DNA of 64,000 nt from Acidovorax sp. Lineage in GTDB: Bacteria; Pseudomonadota; Gammaproteobacteria; Burkholderiales; Burkholderiaceae_C. This document shows positions 26,386 through 34,331 of this stretch, piece by piece; the stretch's first letter is position 1, and each line of letters starts with the position of its first letter. The notes beneath the pieces are model-generated. The model saw only the letters and a list, made by a program, of their open reading frames with translations. It was not told where the DNA came from and did no database searches. Both the position numbers and the translations under genes were made by a program. The stretch is taken from positions 36,071 through 100,070 of the forward strand of contig NZ_JAJTBB010000048.1 of assembly GCF_021287135.1 (NCBI RefSeq). The letters run 5' to 3'.

Positions 26386-28167
26386 TCAGTGGTTGTGGCG
26401 CGGCGTCTTTTCGGAAATGCGCTGGAAGCCCAGCGCAAAGTCCAGCGTGGCGCCATCGGCCAGTTGCCCCGTTTTCTCGCGGTACAGGGCCTCCCACGGC
26501 GACTGGCTGGCGGGCACCGGCGGTGCGGGCAGGTCGCGCTTGCGGCGCGCGATTTCTTCGGGGGCGACCAGCGCATCGCAGCGCCCGGTGTTCAGGTCGA
26601 TGCGGACGGTGTCGCCGCTTTGCAGCCAGGCGAGGCCGCCGCCCACCGCACTCTCGGGCGATGCGTTGAGGATGGACGGGCTGTCCGCCGTGCCCGACTG
26701 GCGCCCGTCGCCCAGCGTGGGCAAGGTGTTGATGCCGCGCCGGATCAGCGCGTCGGGCGGCTGCATGTTCACCACTTCGGCCGAGCCCGGCCAGCCGATG
26801 GGGCCCGCGCCGCGCATCACCAGGATGCAGCCTTCGTCGATGTTCAGAGCCGGATCGTTGATGCGCGCGTGGTAGTCGTCCGCACCCTCGAACACCACGG
26901 CACGGGATTCAAAGATGCCCTCCTGCCCCGGCCGGCTCAGGTAGCGCTGGCGGAAGGCCTCGGAGATGACCGAGGTCTTCATGATCCCGAAGTCGAACAG
27001 GTTGCCGCTGAGCACCATAAATCCCGCCTTGTGCATCAGCGGGTTGCTGAAGGGGCGGATCACCTCGCGGTCATGGGTCTCGCGGCCTTGCAGGTTCTCG
27101 CCCACCGTCTTGCCGGTCACGCTGGCGCAATCGGCGTGCAGCTTGCCTGCCTGCTGCAGCTCCCACATCAGCGCGGGCACGCCACCAGCGCGGAAGAAGC
27201 GCTCGCCCAGGAACTGGCCCGCAGGCTGCATGTTCAGCAGCAGGGGCAGGTCATAGGCGTGGTCGGTCCAGTCTTGTGCATCGAGCTGCACGCCCGCGTG
27301 CCGCGCCATGGCCATGATGTGTACCTGCGCGTTGCTGCTGCCGCCAGCCACGCTGACGACCGACAGCGCGTTCAGGAAACTCTCCCGCGTCAGGATGCGC
27401 GAGGGGCGCAAATCTTCGTACGCCATCTCCACAATGCGCCGCCCGGTTTCGTAGGCCATCTGGCCACGCTCGCGGTACGGTGCGGGGATGGCGGCGCAGC
27501 CCGGCAGCGACAGGCCCAGCGCTTCGGCCACGGCGTTCATGGTGGAGGCCGTGCCCATGGTGTTGCAGTGCCCGGCCGAGGGCGCGCTGTTGCAGGCGCG
27601 CTGCAGAAATTCTTCTTCGTCAATCTCGCCCGCCGCGAGCTGACGGCGGCTGCGCCAGATCACGGTGCCCGAGCCCACCAGCTGCCCCTCGTGCCAACCA
27701 TCCAGCATCGGCCCACCCGAGAGCACGATGGCCGGGATGTCCACCGTGGACGCGGCCATGACGCCCGCGGGCGTGGTCTTGTCGCAGCCCGTGGTCAGCA
27801 CCACCGCGTCGATGGGGTAGCCGTACAGGATCTCCACCAGGCCCAGGTAGGCGAGGTTGCGGTCCAGCGCGGCCGTGGGGCGGCGGCAGTTTTCAAAGAT
27901 GGGGTGAACGGGGAACTCCATCGGGATGCCACCCGCATCGCGGATGCCGTCGCGCACGCGGCGCGCCAGGTCCAGGTGGATGCGGTTGCAGGGCGACAGG
28001 TCGCTACCCGTTTGCGCAATGCCGATGATGGGCCGGCCCGAGCGCAGTTCTTCGGGCGTGAGCCCGTAGTTCATGAACCGCTCCAGATACAGCGCGGTCA
28101 TGTCCGAGCGTTCGGGCGCGGCAAACCATTCGCGGGAGCGGAAGGGGCGGCGGGGTGTTTTTGTCAT
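26386..28167 (-). CDS. IlvD/Edd-family dehydratase, probable sugar-acid (pentonate) dehydratase
   Basis: A 593-residue iron-sulfur dehydratase. Cluster cysteines lie in LSPCNRIHLDL, VLTTGCDKTTPAGVMAAS and SAGHCNTMGTASTMNAVAEA. The length and the N-terminal EWFAAPERSDMTALYLERF fit the pentonate branch (XylD/AraC type, e.g. xylonate or arabinonate dehydratase) rather than IlvD or 6-phosphogluconate dehydratase. It would convert the aldonate to a 2-keto-3-deoxy acid for the next gene. The start MTKTPRRPF is 70 bases after dctP. The substrate is inferred, not shown. Confidence 0.88.
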   Translation of the reverse strand: MTKTPRRPFRSREWFAAPERSDMTALYLERFMNYGLTPEELRSGRPIIGIAQTGSDLSPCNRIHLDLARRVRDGIRDAGGIPMEFPVHPIFENCRRPTAALDRNLAYLGLVEILYGYPIDAVVLTTGCDKTTPAGVMAASTVDIPAIVLSGGPMLDGWHEGQLVGSGTVIWRSRRQLAAGEIDEEEFLQRACNSAPSAGHCNTMGTASTMNAVAEALGLSLPGCAAIPAPYRERGQMAYETGRRIVEMAYEDLRPSRILTRESFLNALSVVSVAGGSSNAQVHIMAMARHAGVQLDAQDWTDHAYDLPLLLNMQPAGQFLGERFFRAGGVPALMWELQQAGKLHADCASVTGKTVGENLQGRETHDREVIRPFSNPLMHKAGFMVLSGNLFDFGIMKTSVISEAFRQRYLSRPGQEGIFESRAVVFEGADDYHARINDPALNIDEGCILVMRGAGPIGWPGSAEVVNMQPPDALIRRGINTLPTLGDGRQSGTADSPSILNASPESAVGGGLAWLQSGDTVRIDLNTGRCDALVAPEEIARRKRDLPAPPVPASQSPWEALYREKTGQLADGATLDFALGFQRISEKTPRHNH

Positions 28168-28237
28168 GAGGTCGGGGCGTCGCAATAGAGAGGCCGGGCG
28201 CAGCCGGACGCTGCGCCCTGGGGAACGAACCAGTGGC

Positions 28238-29254
28238 TTACTTCCCCCGCGCCTTCGCCAGCTCGCCCATCAGCTCGCTGGTGGTCTCTTCACCAAACTC
28301 CTTGCCGTACTTGGCCAGCACGGGCTGCAGCTTGGTGCGCAGCTTGGCCTGCTCGGCGGCGGGCAGCTCGGTGATCTGCATGCCGGCCTTCTTCAGCTCG
28401 CCCAGGGCGGTTTCGCTGAAGGCGCGGATGGTCTTGCGCTCGAACACCGTGGCCTCGCGGGCGGCCTCCTGCACGATCTTCTTCTCGTCGGCCGAGAGGC
28501 CGTCCCAGGTCTTCTTGGAGATGAGCAGCACCCAGGCGCTGTACATGTGGCGCGACAGCACCAGGTGCTTTTGCACCTCATAGAACTTGCTGGCCAGGAT
28601 GGTGGCGGGCGGGTTCTCCTGGCCGTCCACGGCCTTTTGTTCCATGGCGGTGTACAGCTCGGTGAACGGCATGGGCGTGGCGTTGGTGCCCAGCGCGTTG
28701 AAGGTGTCCAGGAACAAGGGGCTCTGGATCACGCGCAGCTTCAGGCCCGCCAGATCGTCGGCCGTGTTGATGGGTCGGCGCGAGTTGGTCACATGGCGGA
28801 AGCCGTTTTCCCAAAAGCCCAGGCCGATCAGGCCCTTGTCGGGCAGCATGGCCAGCAGCTTCTGGCCGAAGGGGCCATCGAGCACCGCGTCGGCTTCTGC
28901 CTCGTTGTTGAAGGTGAGCGGCAGGTTCAGCACGCCAAAGGGCTTGATCAGCGACATCAGCGTGGACGAATCGGGAATCGTCATCTCCAGCGTGCCGCCG
29001 CGCAGGGCCGAGGTCATGCTCACGTCGTTGCCCAACGCGCCGCTGGCAAACAGCTTGGCGTTCATCTTGCCGCCGCTCTTGGCCTGCAGGCGCTCGGCAA
29101 AGTGGCGCACGGCCTGGGCCTGCGGGTGGTCGTCGCTCAGGCCGATGCCGACCTTGAAGGTGTGTTCCTTAACTTGGGCCGCGACGGGCGCGGTGAGGGC
29201 GGCCAGCAGCGTGGCGCCGAGCGCCAAGGATTTGGCGAGGGTCTTGAATTGCAT
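28238..29254 (-). CDS. dctP: TRAP transporter substrate-binding protein (DctP)
   Basis: A 338-residue periplasmic solute-binding protein. The signal peptide ends in LLAALTAPVAAQ. Family marks are FKVGIGLSDDHPQAQAVRHF, LAGLKLRVIQSPLFLDTFNALG and the binding-site ATPMPFTELYTAMEQKAVDGQENP. The conserved arginine of LKLRV is present, as needed to hold the carboxylate. First gene of the sugar-acid operon, divergent from the LysR gene at 29409, which probably controls it. Confidence 0.95.
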   Translation of the reverse strand: MQFKTLAKSLALGATLLAALTAPVAAQVKEHTFKVGIGLSDDHPQAQAVRHFAERLQAKSGGKMNAKLFASGALGNDVSMTSALRGGTLEMTIPDSSTLMSLIKPFGVLNLPLTFNNEAEADAVLDGPFGQKLLAMLPDKGLIGLGFWENGFRHVTNSRRPINTADDLAGLKLRVIQSPLFLDTFNALGTNATPMPFTELYTAMEQKAVDGQENPPATILASKFYEVQKHLVLSRHMYSAWVLLISKKTWDGLSADEKKIVQEAAREATVFERKTIRAFSETALGELKKAGMQITELPAAEQAKLRTKLQPVLAKYGKEFGEETTSELMGELAKARGK

Positions 29255-29408
29255 GGTGTCTTGTCTCCGTTGGAATGGCCAGGCCCCGGCTGGGGCTCGC
29301 AGGCGCATGCAGCTTTTGTGGCAAGCCGTCATGGACGCAGCGCGAAGGTTAGGTTTCGCGCCCTGCCGGGTCCACTGAATGTTTTGCGACAATCCATTCC
29401 AAACGCTT

Positions 29409-30368
29409 ATGAGTCCAGACGAATTTCCGGGTAAACCCTTGTCTTTGGCGCAGGCCTGTGCGCGGCTGCGCTTTCGGCATTTGCAGTTTCTGGACATCCT
29501 GGGCCGCACGCGCAACCTGCGGCTCACGGCCGAGCAGATGCATGTCACGCAGCCTGCGGCCACCAAGATCCTGATGGACATCGAGGAGATCCTGGAGGCG
29601 CGTTTGTTCGACCGTCTTTCGCGCGGCATGCGGCCCAACGAGCTGGGGCTTTTCACGCTGCGCTACGCCAGTGCGGCGCTGGATGGGCAGCGCAAGTTTG
29701 TGGACGAGTTCAATGCCCTCAAGCAGGGCGGCCACGGCCATGTGACGGTGGGCGCCATCACCGGCTCGGCCGCGCATGTGCTGGTGGCCTCGGTGGTGGA
29801 GATCCAGCGCCTGCGGCCGCTCTTGGTGCTCAAGATCCTGGAGCAGAGCAGCGACCAGCTCATCGCCTGGCTGGCCGAGCGCAGGATCGACCTGATGATC
29901 GGCCGCTTTACCAGCGAGGACCAGCGCAGCCAGTTCCGCTACGAGCACCTGTCGGCCGAACCCATGTCGGTGGTGGCCGGGCCGCACCACCCGCTGCGCG
30001 GCGCGGCCGACCTGTCGCTGACCGAGCTGGCGCACTGGGCGTGGATTCTGTACCCGCCTTCCACGGCCGTGCGCAAGGTGTCGGACGACCTGTTTGGCGG
30101 CGCGGGCCTGTCGCTGACGGCGGGCGTGGTGGAGACGCCCTCGTTCCTGTTCGCGCTGGAGTTGATGAACACCACGCCCATGCTGTCGCTGCAGCCCTCG
30201 GCGCTGGTCGAAAAGTATGTGCGCCGCGGCCTGCTCGCCCGCATCCCCGTGGGCTGGCCCGACCGCATGCCGGGCTACGGCCTCATCACCCGCCTGGGCG
30301 AGCCGCCTACGCCGGCCGCGCAGGCCTTCATGGCGGTGCTGCGCGAGACGGCAGGCGTGGCGGGGTAA
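29409..30368 (+). CDS. LysR-family regulator (GbpR-like) of the sugar-acid operon
   Basis: A 319-residue regulator with the atypical helix-turn-helix of the GbpR group: LRFRHLQFLDILGRTRNLRL, then TAEQMHVTQPAATKILMDIE. GbpR-type proteins often control sugar and aldonate uptake. The ATG at 29409 was chosen; an earlier in-frame ATG at 29379 would add ten residues with no homology. It is divergent from dctP across about 150 bases, so autorepression and ligand-dependent activation of the operon are likely (inference). Confidence 0.88.
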   Translation: MSPDEFPGKPLSLAQACARLRFRHLQFLDILGRTRNLRLTAEQMHVTQPAATKILMDIEEILEARLFDRLSRGMRPNELGLFTLRYASAALDGQRKFVDEFNALKQGGHGHVTVGAITGSAAHVLVASVVEIQRLRPLLVLKILEQSSDQLIAWLAERRIDLMIGRFTSEDQRSQFRYEHLSAEPMSVVAGPHHPLRGAADLSLTELAHWAWILYPPSTAVRKVSDDLFGGAGLSLTAGVVETPSFLFALELMNTTPMLSLQPSALVEKYVRRGLLARIPVGWPDRMPGYGLITRLGEPPTPAAQAFMAVLRETAGVAG

Positions 30369-30465
30369 TGCACTTCAATAACCAGCGGTTATTGAAGGAC
30401 CGGCCGTGATACCCGTGCCGTTATGCTCTGCGCCCCTTTTTGCCCTGCCTTTCCCTGCCTTGCCC

Positions 30466-30951
30466 ATGACCGATTCCCACGACACGCCCGACACCATTCA
30501 GGAACCCCGCCTTTGGAGCGACGGCCGCTGGACGGCGCGCGTCATCAAGAACGAGGAGGACGATGGCTGGGCCGTCTCGATGACCCTGCAGGGCGAGGCC
30601 GAGCCCGCGCTGGTGGGCCCCTGGACCATGGGGCGCGACAAGAAGAACCCCAAGCCGCTCGACGTGTCCGCCTTCCACACCCTGGTCAAGACGGCCAGCG
30701 AGGTGCTGCGCCGCCACGAGCAGCAGCTGCACGCGCAGCTGAACAAGAGCGTGCACATCACCTCGGCCGAGGGCCAGCGCCTGCGCGTGGCGCTGGCGAT
30801 CGTGCCCGATGAAGAGGGCGCCACGGCCACGCTGAGCGCGCAGGACGAACTGGGCGAGCAGTTGGCCCGCGCATCCGCACCGCCCACCTTCAAGCTCACC
30901 CCCGCCAGTGCGGCGGCCTGGGCCGAGGGCGGGTTCCAGCGCGTGCGCTGA
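30466..30951 (+). CDS. Conserved-looking hypothetical protein (161 residues)
   Basis: A soluble acidic protein starting at MTDSHDTPDTIQEPRLWSDG. A hydrophilic beta-rich first half (WTARVIKNEEDDGWAVSMTL) is followed by a helical middle (LVKTASEVLRRHEQQLHAQL) and a final beta part. I do not recognise a family. A longer form starting at 30406 is possible but would add a proline/leucine stretch without a ribosome-binding site. It ends just before a dispersed repeat. Confidence 0.6.
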   Translation: MTDSHDTPDTIQEPRLWSDGRWTARVIKNEEDDGWAVSMTLQGEAEPALVGPWTMGRDKKNPKPLDVSAFHTLVKTASEVLRRHEQQLHAQLNKSVHITSAEGQRLRVALAIVPDEEGATATLSAQDELGEQLARASAPPTFKLTPASAAAWAEGGFQRVR

Positions 30952-30976
30952 GCGGCCCGGCAGACCATCGAACACA

Positions 30977-31036
30977 CCGTTCACGCTGAGCTTGTCGAAG
31001 CGCGGCCCAAGGCTTCGACAAACTGAGCCCGAACGG
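30977..31036. repeat. Dispersed inverted repeat (GAGCTTGTCGAAG type)
   Basis: CCGTTCACGCTGAGCTTGTC, a short loop, then GGCTTCGACAAACTGAGCCC and GAACGGG pair over about 20 bases. This is a well-known intergenic palindrome type in proteobacteria; here it follows the 161-residue gene and could terminate it. Confidence 0.65.
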
Positions 31037-31147
31037 GTGGTTGGGGCGCTGCGGACAAAGGCGCGACGAGCACCCGAAGCAAAGCGCTCAGCCGCCCCCC
31101 AATCGCCTTGGTGACCCCGCTGACTTCGCGGCGCTCCTAAAATCCAC

Positions 31148-31180
31148 CTGCCGGCCCTGGATGACCTCCAGGGCCGGCAG
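31148..31180 (+). promoter_or_regulatory. Perfect 14-bp hairpin at the head of the riboswitch leader
   Basis: CTGCCGGCCCTGGA and TCCAGGGCCGGCAG pair perfectly around the loop TGACC. A TAAAAT -10-like box lies at 31138-31143, so the ribH transcript may begin at or very near the first base of this stem. It directly precedes the FMN riboswitch and is not followed by a U-run, so it is not a plain terminator. Confidence 0.6.
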
Positions 31181-31347
31181 CGTTCTCAGGGCGGGGCGGA
31201 ATTCCCCACCGGCGGTATTTGCGGGTTGTGAAAGACCCGCAAGAGCCCGCGAGCGCCTGGGGCGAGGTTCTTCGGAGCAGCGCCGCAGGGTCAGCAGATC
31301 TGGTGCGATGCCAGAGCCGACGGTCACAGTCCGGATGAAAGAGATCG
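31181..31347 (+). ncRNA. FMN riboswitch (RFN element)
   Basis: The conserved blocks are in order: TCAGGGCGGGGCGGAATTCC, CCACCGGCGGT, AGCCCGCGAGCG, GGTCAGCAGAT, CCAGAGCCGACGGTCACAGT and CCGGATGAAAGAGA. The ends (CGTTCTC / GAGATCG) pair as the closing stem. The region 31354-31477 is the expression platform and includes a perfect GGGCGCGC-AGTT-GCGCGCCC hairpin at 31383-31402. FMN binding should reduce expression of the lumazine synthase gene 130 bases downstream. Confidence 0.95.
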
Positions 31348-31477
31348 CGAAACCCACGAGCCCCGGGCGGGTGCCGGCTGGTGGGCGCGCAGTTGCGCGC
31401 CCGCGGGCTGCGCCACCTGCCAGGGGCACGTGTTCGCGCGCGCCCTGATTCTGGTCTGACCTTTATGGAGGAACCCC

Positions 31478-32026
31478 ATGAATCAGTTGTCTTCTGCTAC
31501 TACTTCTTCTGTCTCTTCCCTGGCTCCCGTCGCCGCCCACCGCGGCGCCCGCGTGGCCATCATCAGCGCCAGCTGGCACCAGGACATCGTCTACCAGGCC
31601 CGCGACGCGGCCCTGGCCGAGTTCGACCGCCACGGCCTGCCGCCCGCGCAGGTGGCGCTGTTTGACGTGCCCGGCGCGTTCGAGATTCCACTGCTCGCGC
31701 GCAAGCTCGCGCGCAGCGGGCGCTATGACGCCATCGTGGCCTGCGCGCTGGTGGTCAACGGCGGCATCTACCGCCATGAGTTCGTCACCACCGCCGTCAT
31801 CGACGGCCTGATGCGCGTGCAGCTCGACACCGAGGTGCCCGTGATGTCGGCCGTGCTCACGCCGCGCGACTTCCACGACCACGAGGACCATCTGCGCTTC
31901 TTCCGCGAGCACTTCGTGAAGAAGGGCGTCGAGGTGGCGCAGGCCTGCCTGCAGACCATGGCCTACCTGCGCAAGCTGGCCTCGCCCACGCTGGCCAAGG
32001 CTTCGGCCCAAGCCGAGCCGGCCTGA
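31478..32026 (+). CDS. ribH: 6,7-dimethyl-8-ribityllumazine synthase, type II
   Basis: Makes the lumazine precursor of riboflavin from the pyrimidine-dione and dihydroxybutanone phosphate. It is 182 residues. The core shows VAIISASWHQDIVYQARDAA, DVPGAFEIPLLARKLA, and VVNGGIYRHEFVTTAVIDGL. The GGIYRHEF form, instead of the GxTxHFDY of the ordinary enzyme, is typical of RibH2, which forms decamers. A GGAGG ribosome site lies 8-10 bases before the ATG. It is alone under an FMN riboswitch, with no other rib gene next to it, so it is probably a second, flavin-regulated copy. Confidence 0.93.
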   Translation: MNQLSSATTSSVSSLAPVAAHRGARVAIISASWHQDIVYQARDAALAEFDRHGLPPAQVALFDVPGAFEIPLLARKLARSGRYDAIVACALVVNGGIYRHEFVTTAVIDGLMRVQLDTEVPVMSAVLTPRDFHDHEDHLRFFREHFVKKGVEVAQACLQTMAYLRKLASPTLAKASAQAEPA

Positions 32027-32059
32027 CGGCGACTGCGAAGGTGCCCTGACTCCTGTCAT

Positions 32060-32130
32060 TTTGCTATTAAAAGAGGAGCTGCTCGCAATGGCTGGTAAAG
32101 CGCTGTAGCGTATTTCAGCCGAGTTTTAAG
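32060..32130. repeat. Dispersed palindromic repeat, family A (copy 6, degenerate)
   Basis: TTGCTATTAAAAGAGGAGCTGC and GGTAAAGCGCTGTAGCGTATT carry the family pattern with substitutions. The rest of the 275-base gap to the next gene (32131-32302) shows no gene I can support. Confidence 0.5.
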
Positions 32131-32302
32131 CCCCGGCGACCTCCTGCGAGGGGGCATTCGCCCTTTCCTCGGCGCGGCTTCCTACACACACCTCGCTCCC
32201 GCCGGTGCAGCATCGTGTGCACGGCGGCCCGCCCGGCGCGCAGCTCACCCATGTGCGCCGCGCGGGGCGAGCCTGGCAGATCTGGAAAGGGGCAGCGCCA
32301 CC

Positions 32303-32755
32303 ATGCAGTCTTACGTTCGATTCGCGGCCATGATCGCCGTGTCTACCTTGGTGATGTTCGGCATGATGTACCTCAACACCTATGCGTGGGACCACCTCTA
32401 CTTCAGTGAAACGCGTGCCTTCATGGCCCTGTACATGGGCGCAGGCATGGCCTTGGTGATGCTCGCCTTCATGCATGGCATGTACCCCAGCAGGCGGGCC
32501 AACATCGCCATCGTTGTGGTCAGCACAGGGGTGTTCTGTGGTGCGCTGTGGCTGCTACGCAGCCAGCAGACCGTGGACGAGGTCGCCTGGATGAAAGCCA
32601 TGATCCCGCACCATTCCATCGCCATCCTGACCAGCGAGCGGGCTCATTTGTCGGACCCGCGTGTGCGTGCACTGGCGCAAAGCATCATCGACGCGCAACG
32701 GCGCGAGATCGGTGAGATGCAGTCCCTGGTCGAGGAGTTGGATGGCGCGAAATAA
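32303..32755 (+). CDS. DUF305 membrane protein
   Basis: A 150-residue protein with three hydrophobic segments (about 7-25, 40-60 and 68-86) and a C-terminal soluble DUF305-like domain with WMKAMIPHHSIAILTSERA, whose M/H-H cluster may bind a metal such as copper. The C-terminus SIIDAQRREIGEMQSLVEEL is a conserved helix of this group. It is monocistronic; function unknown, often linked to copper or stress handling. Confidence 0.85.
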   Translation: MQSYVRFAAMIAVSTLVMFGMMYLNTYAWDHLYFSETRAFMALYMGAGMALVMLAFMHGMYPSRRANIAIVVVSTGVFCGALWLLRSQQTVDEVAWMKAMIPHHSIAILTSERAHLSDPRVRALAQSIIDAQRREIGEMQSLVEELDGAK

Positions 32756-32840
32756 GGGCAGAGCCCGGTAGCGCCGGAGTGTGGGCGGACCTTCGGCATG
32801 GGCGGACCGGCATGGCCTGGCCGGGGATGTCCGTGGCTGA

Positions 32841-34112
32841 CTACACCACCCCGCTCGCGCGCAACGCCGCAATGCGCGCCGCATCCAGCCCCATCTCTGC
32901 AAGCACTTCATCGGTGTGCTGGCCCAGGGCGGGTGGCGCGTTGCGCCGTACCGGCGGGGTGGCCGACAGCCGCAGCGGGCTGGCAACGCCGGTGATCTGC
33001 GCAACGCCGTCGCCGGCTTCGCCATCCTTCCAGCGCGGCAACGATACGGCCAGGCCGCGGGCCTGCACTTGCGCGTCGTCAAACGCCTGGGCGATGGTGT
33101 TGATGGGGCCGCAGGGCACGGCCTTGTCCTCCAGCAGCGCAATCCAGTCGGCGGTGGTGCGTGTGCGCGTCACCGCCTGCATGGCCGGGATCAGCTCGGC
33201 GCGGTGCTGCACGCGCAGGGTGTTGGTGGCAAAACGCGGGTCGTTGGCCCATTGTGGCTGGTGGGCCGCCGCGCAAAAGCGCTGGAACTGCCCGTCGTTG
33301 CCAATGGCCAGCAGCATGTTGCCGTCGGCCGTGGGGAAGTCCTGGTAGGGCGCCAGGCTGGGGTGGCTGTTGCCCATGCGGCCCGGGGCCTTGCCCGTGG
33401 CCAGGAAGCCGGCGGCCTGGTTGGCGAGCACGGCCATGCCCACGTCGAGCAGCGCCATGTCGATGTGCTGGCCCTGGCCGGTGCCGCTCACGGCGTTGTC
33501 GCGCACATGCAGCGCGGCCAGGATGGCGTTGCTGGCATACAGGCCGGTGAACAGGTCGATGACAGCCACGCCCACGCGCATGGGGCCGCCGCCGGGCTGG
33601 TGGTCGGCATGGCCGGTGATGCTCATCAGGCCCGTCATGGCCTGCACCATCAGGTCGTAGCCCGCGCGTTCGGCATACGGCCCGTCCTGCCCGAAGCCGG
33701 TGACGGAGCAGTAGATGAGGCGCGGGTTCAGCGCGCGCAGGCTTTCGTGGTCCAGGCCGTATTGCTTCAGGCCGCCGACCTTGAAGTTCTCCACCACGAT
33801 GTCGGCCTGCTGCGCCATCTGCCGGATGAGTGCCTGGCCCTCGGGGGTGGCCATGTCGATGGTGACCGAGCGCTTGTTGCGGTTGCAGGCGGTGTAGTAG
33901 CTGGCCTGGTTCGTGTCGTTGCCCTCGGCGTCCTTCAGGAAGGGCGGGCCCCACTGGCGCGTGTCGTCGCCCACGCCGGGGCGCTCCACCTTGACCACGT
34001 CCGCACCCAGGTCGGCCAGGATTTGCGTGCACCAGGGGCCTGCGAGCACGCGGGAGAGGTCGAGCACCTTGATGCCCGCGAGGGCGCCTGGGTTGGGGGG
34101 GGAGGTGGTCAT
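32841..34112 (-). CDS. CaiB/BaiF family III CoA-transferase
   Basis: A 423-residue family III CoA transferase. Typical stretches are GIKVLDLSRVLAGPWCTQIL, ADIVVENFKVGGLKQYGLD, IYCSVTGFGQDGPYAERAGYD and GQGQHIDMALLDV, which holds the Asp that forms the acyl-CoA-type intermediate. Sitting downstream of glutaryl-CoA dehydrogenase, it is most likely the succinyl-CoA:glutarate CoA-transferase (like human SUGCT) of lysine/glutarate catabolism. That specificity is inferred from position. Confidence 0.88.
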   Translation of the reverse strand: MTTSPPNPGALAGIKVLDLSRVLAGPWCTQILADLGADVVKVERPGVGDDTRQWGPPFLKDAEGNDTNQASYYTACNRNKRSVTIDMATPEGQALIRQMAQQADIVVENFKVGGLKQYGLDHESLRALNPRLIYCSVTGFGQDGPYAERAGYDLMVQAMTGLMSITGHADHQPGGGPMRVGVAVIDLFTGLYASNAILAALHVRDNAVSGTGQGQHIDMALLDVGMAVLANQAAGFLATGKAPGRMGNSHPSLAPYQDFPTADGNMLLAIGNDGQFQRFCAAAHQPQWANDPRFATNTLRVQHRAELIPAMQAVTRTRTTADWIALLEDKAVPCGPINTIAQAFDDAQVQARGLAVSLPRWKDGEAGDGVAQITGVASPLRLSATPPVRRNAPPALGQHTDEVLAEMGLDAARIAALRASGVV

Positions 34113-34130
34113 GGTGTTGATGAACTATGA

Positions 34131-34188
34131 ATTTGATAGCTGCCAGCGCTTGTCCAATAAGCGCTGGCGGCCTAAAAAACTTGAAATG
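34131..34188. repeat. Dispersed palindromic repeat, family A (copy 7)
   Basis: The best-preserved form: TTTGATAGCTGCCAGCGCTT, GTCCAAT, AAGCGCTGGCGGCC, then AAAAAA. CCAGCGCTT pairs with AAGCGCTGG. It lies between the CoA-transferase and gcdH on the minus strand. Confidence 0.75.
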
Positions 34189-34205
34189 CGCGTGGAGGAG
34201 CCACT

Positions 34206-34322
34206 TGTCAACTCCCTCTCCCCTCGCGGGAGAGGGTTGGGGAGAGGGGGTGATGAGGCACACCGCATGCGCCGCTGCCCCCTCTCCCCCGGCCCCTCTC
34301 CCGCGAGGGGAGAGGGGAGTCG
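34206..34322. repeat. CCCTCTCCCC-type inverted repeat pair
   Basis: CCCTCTCCCCTCGCGGGAGA on the left and CCTCTCCCGCGAGGGGAGAG on the right can pair as one long stem around a GTGATGAGGCACACCGCATG-type loop, and each arm also folds on itself. This dispersed repeat type is common in high-GC proteobacteria. It may terminate gcdH transcription and reduce expression of the downstream CoA-transferase. Confidence 0.7.
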
Positions 34323-34331
34323 GGGCAGGGT

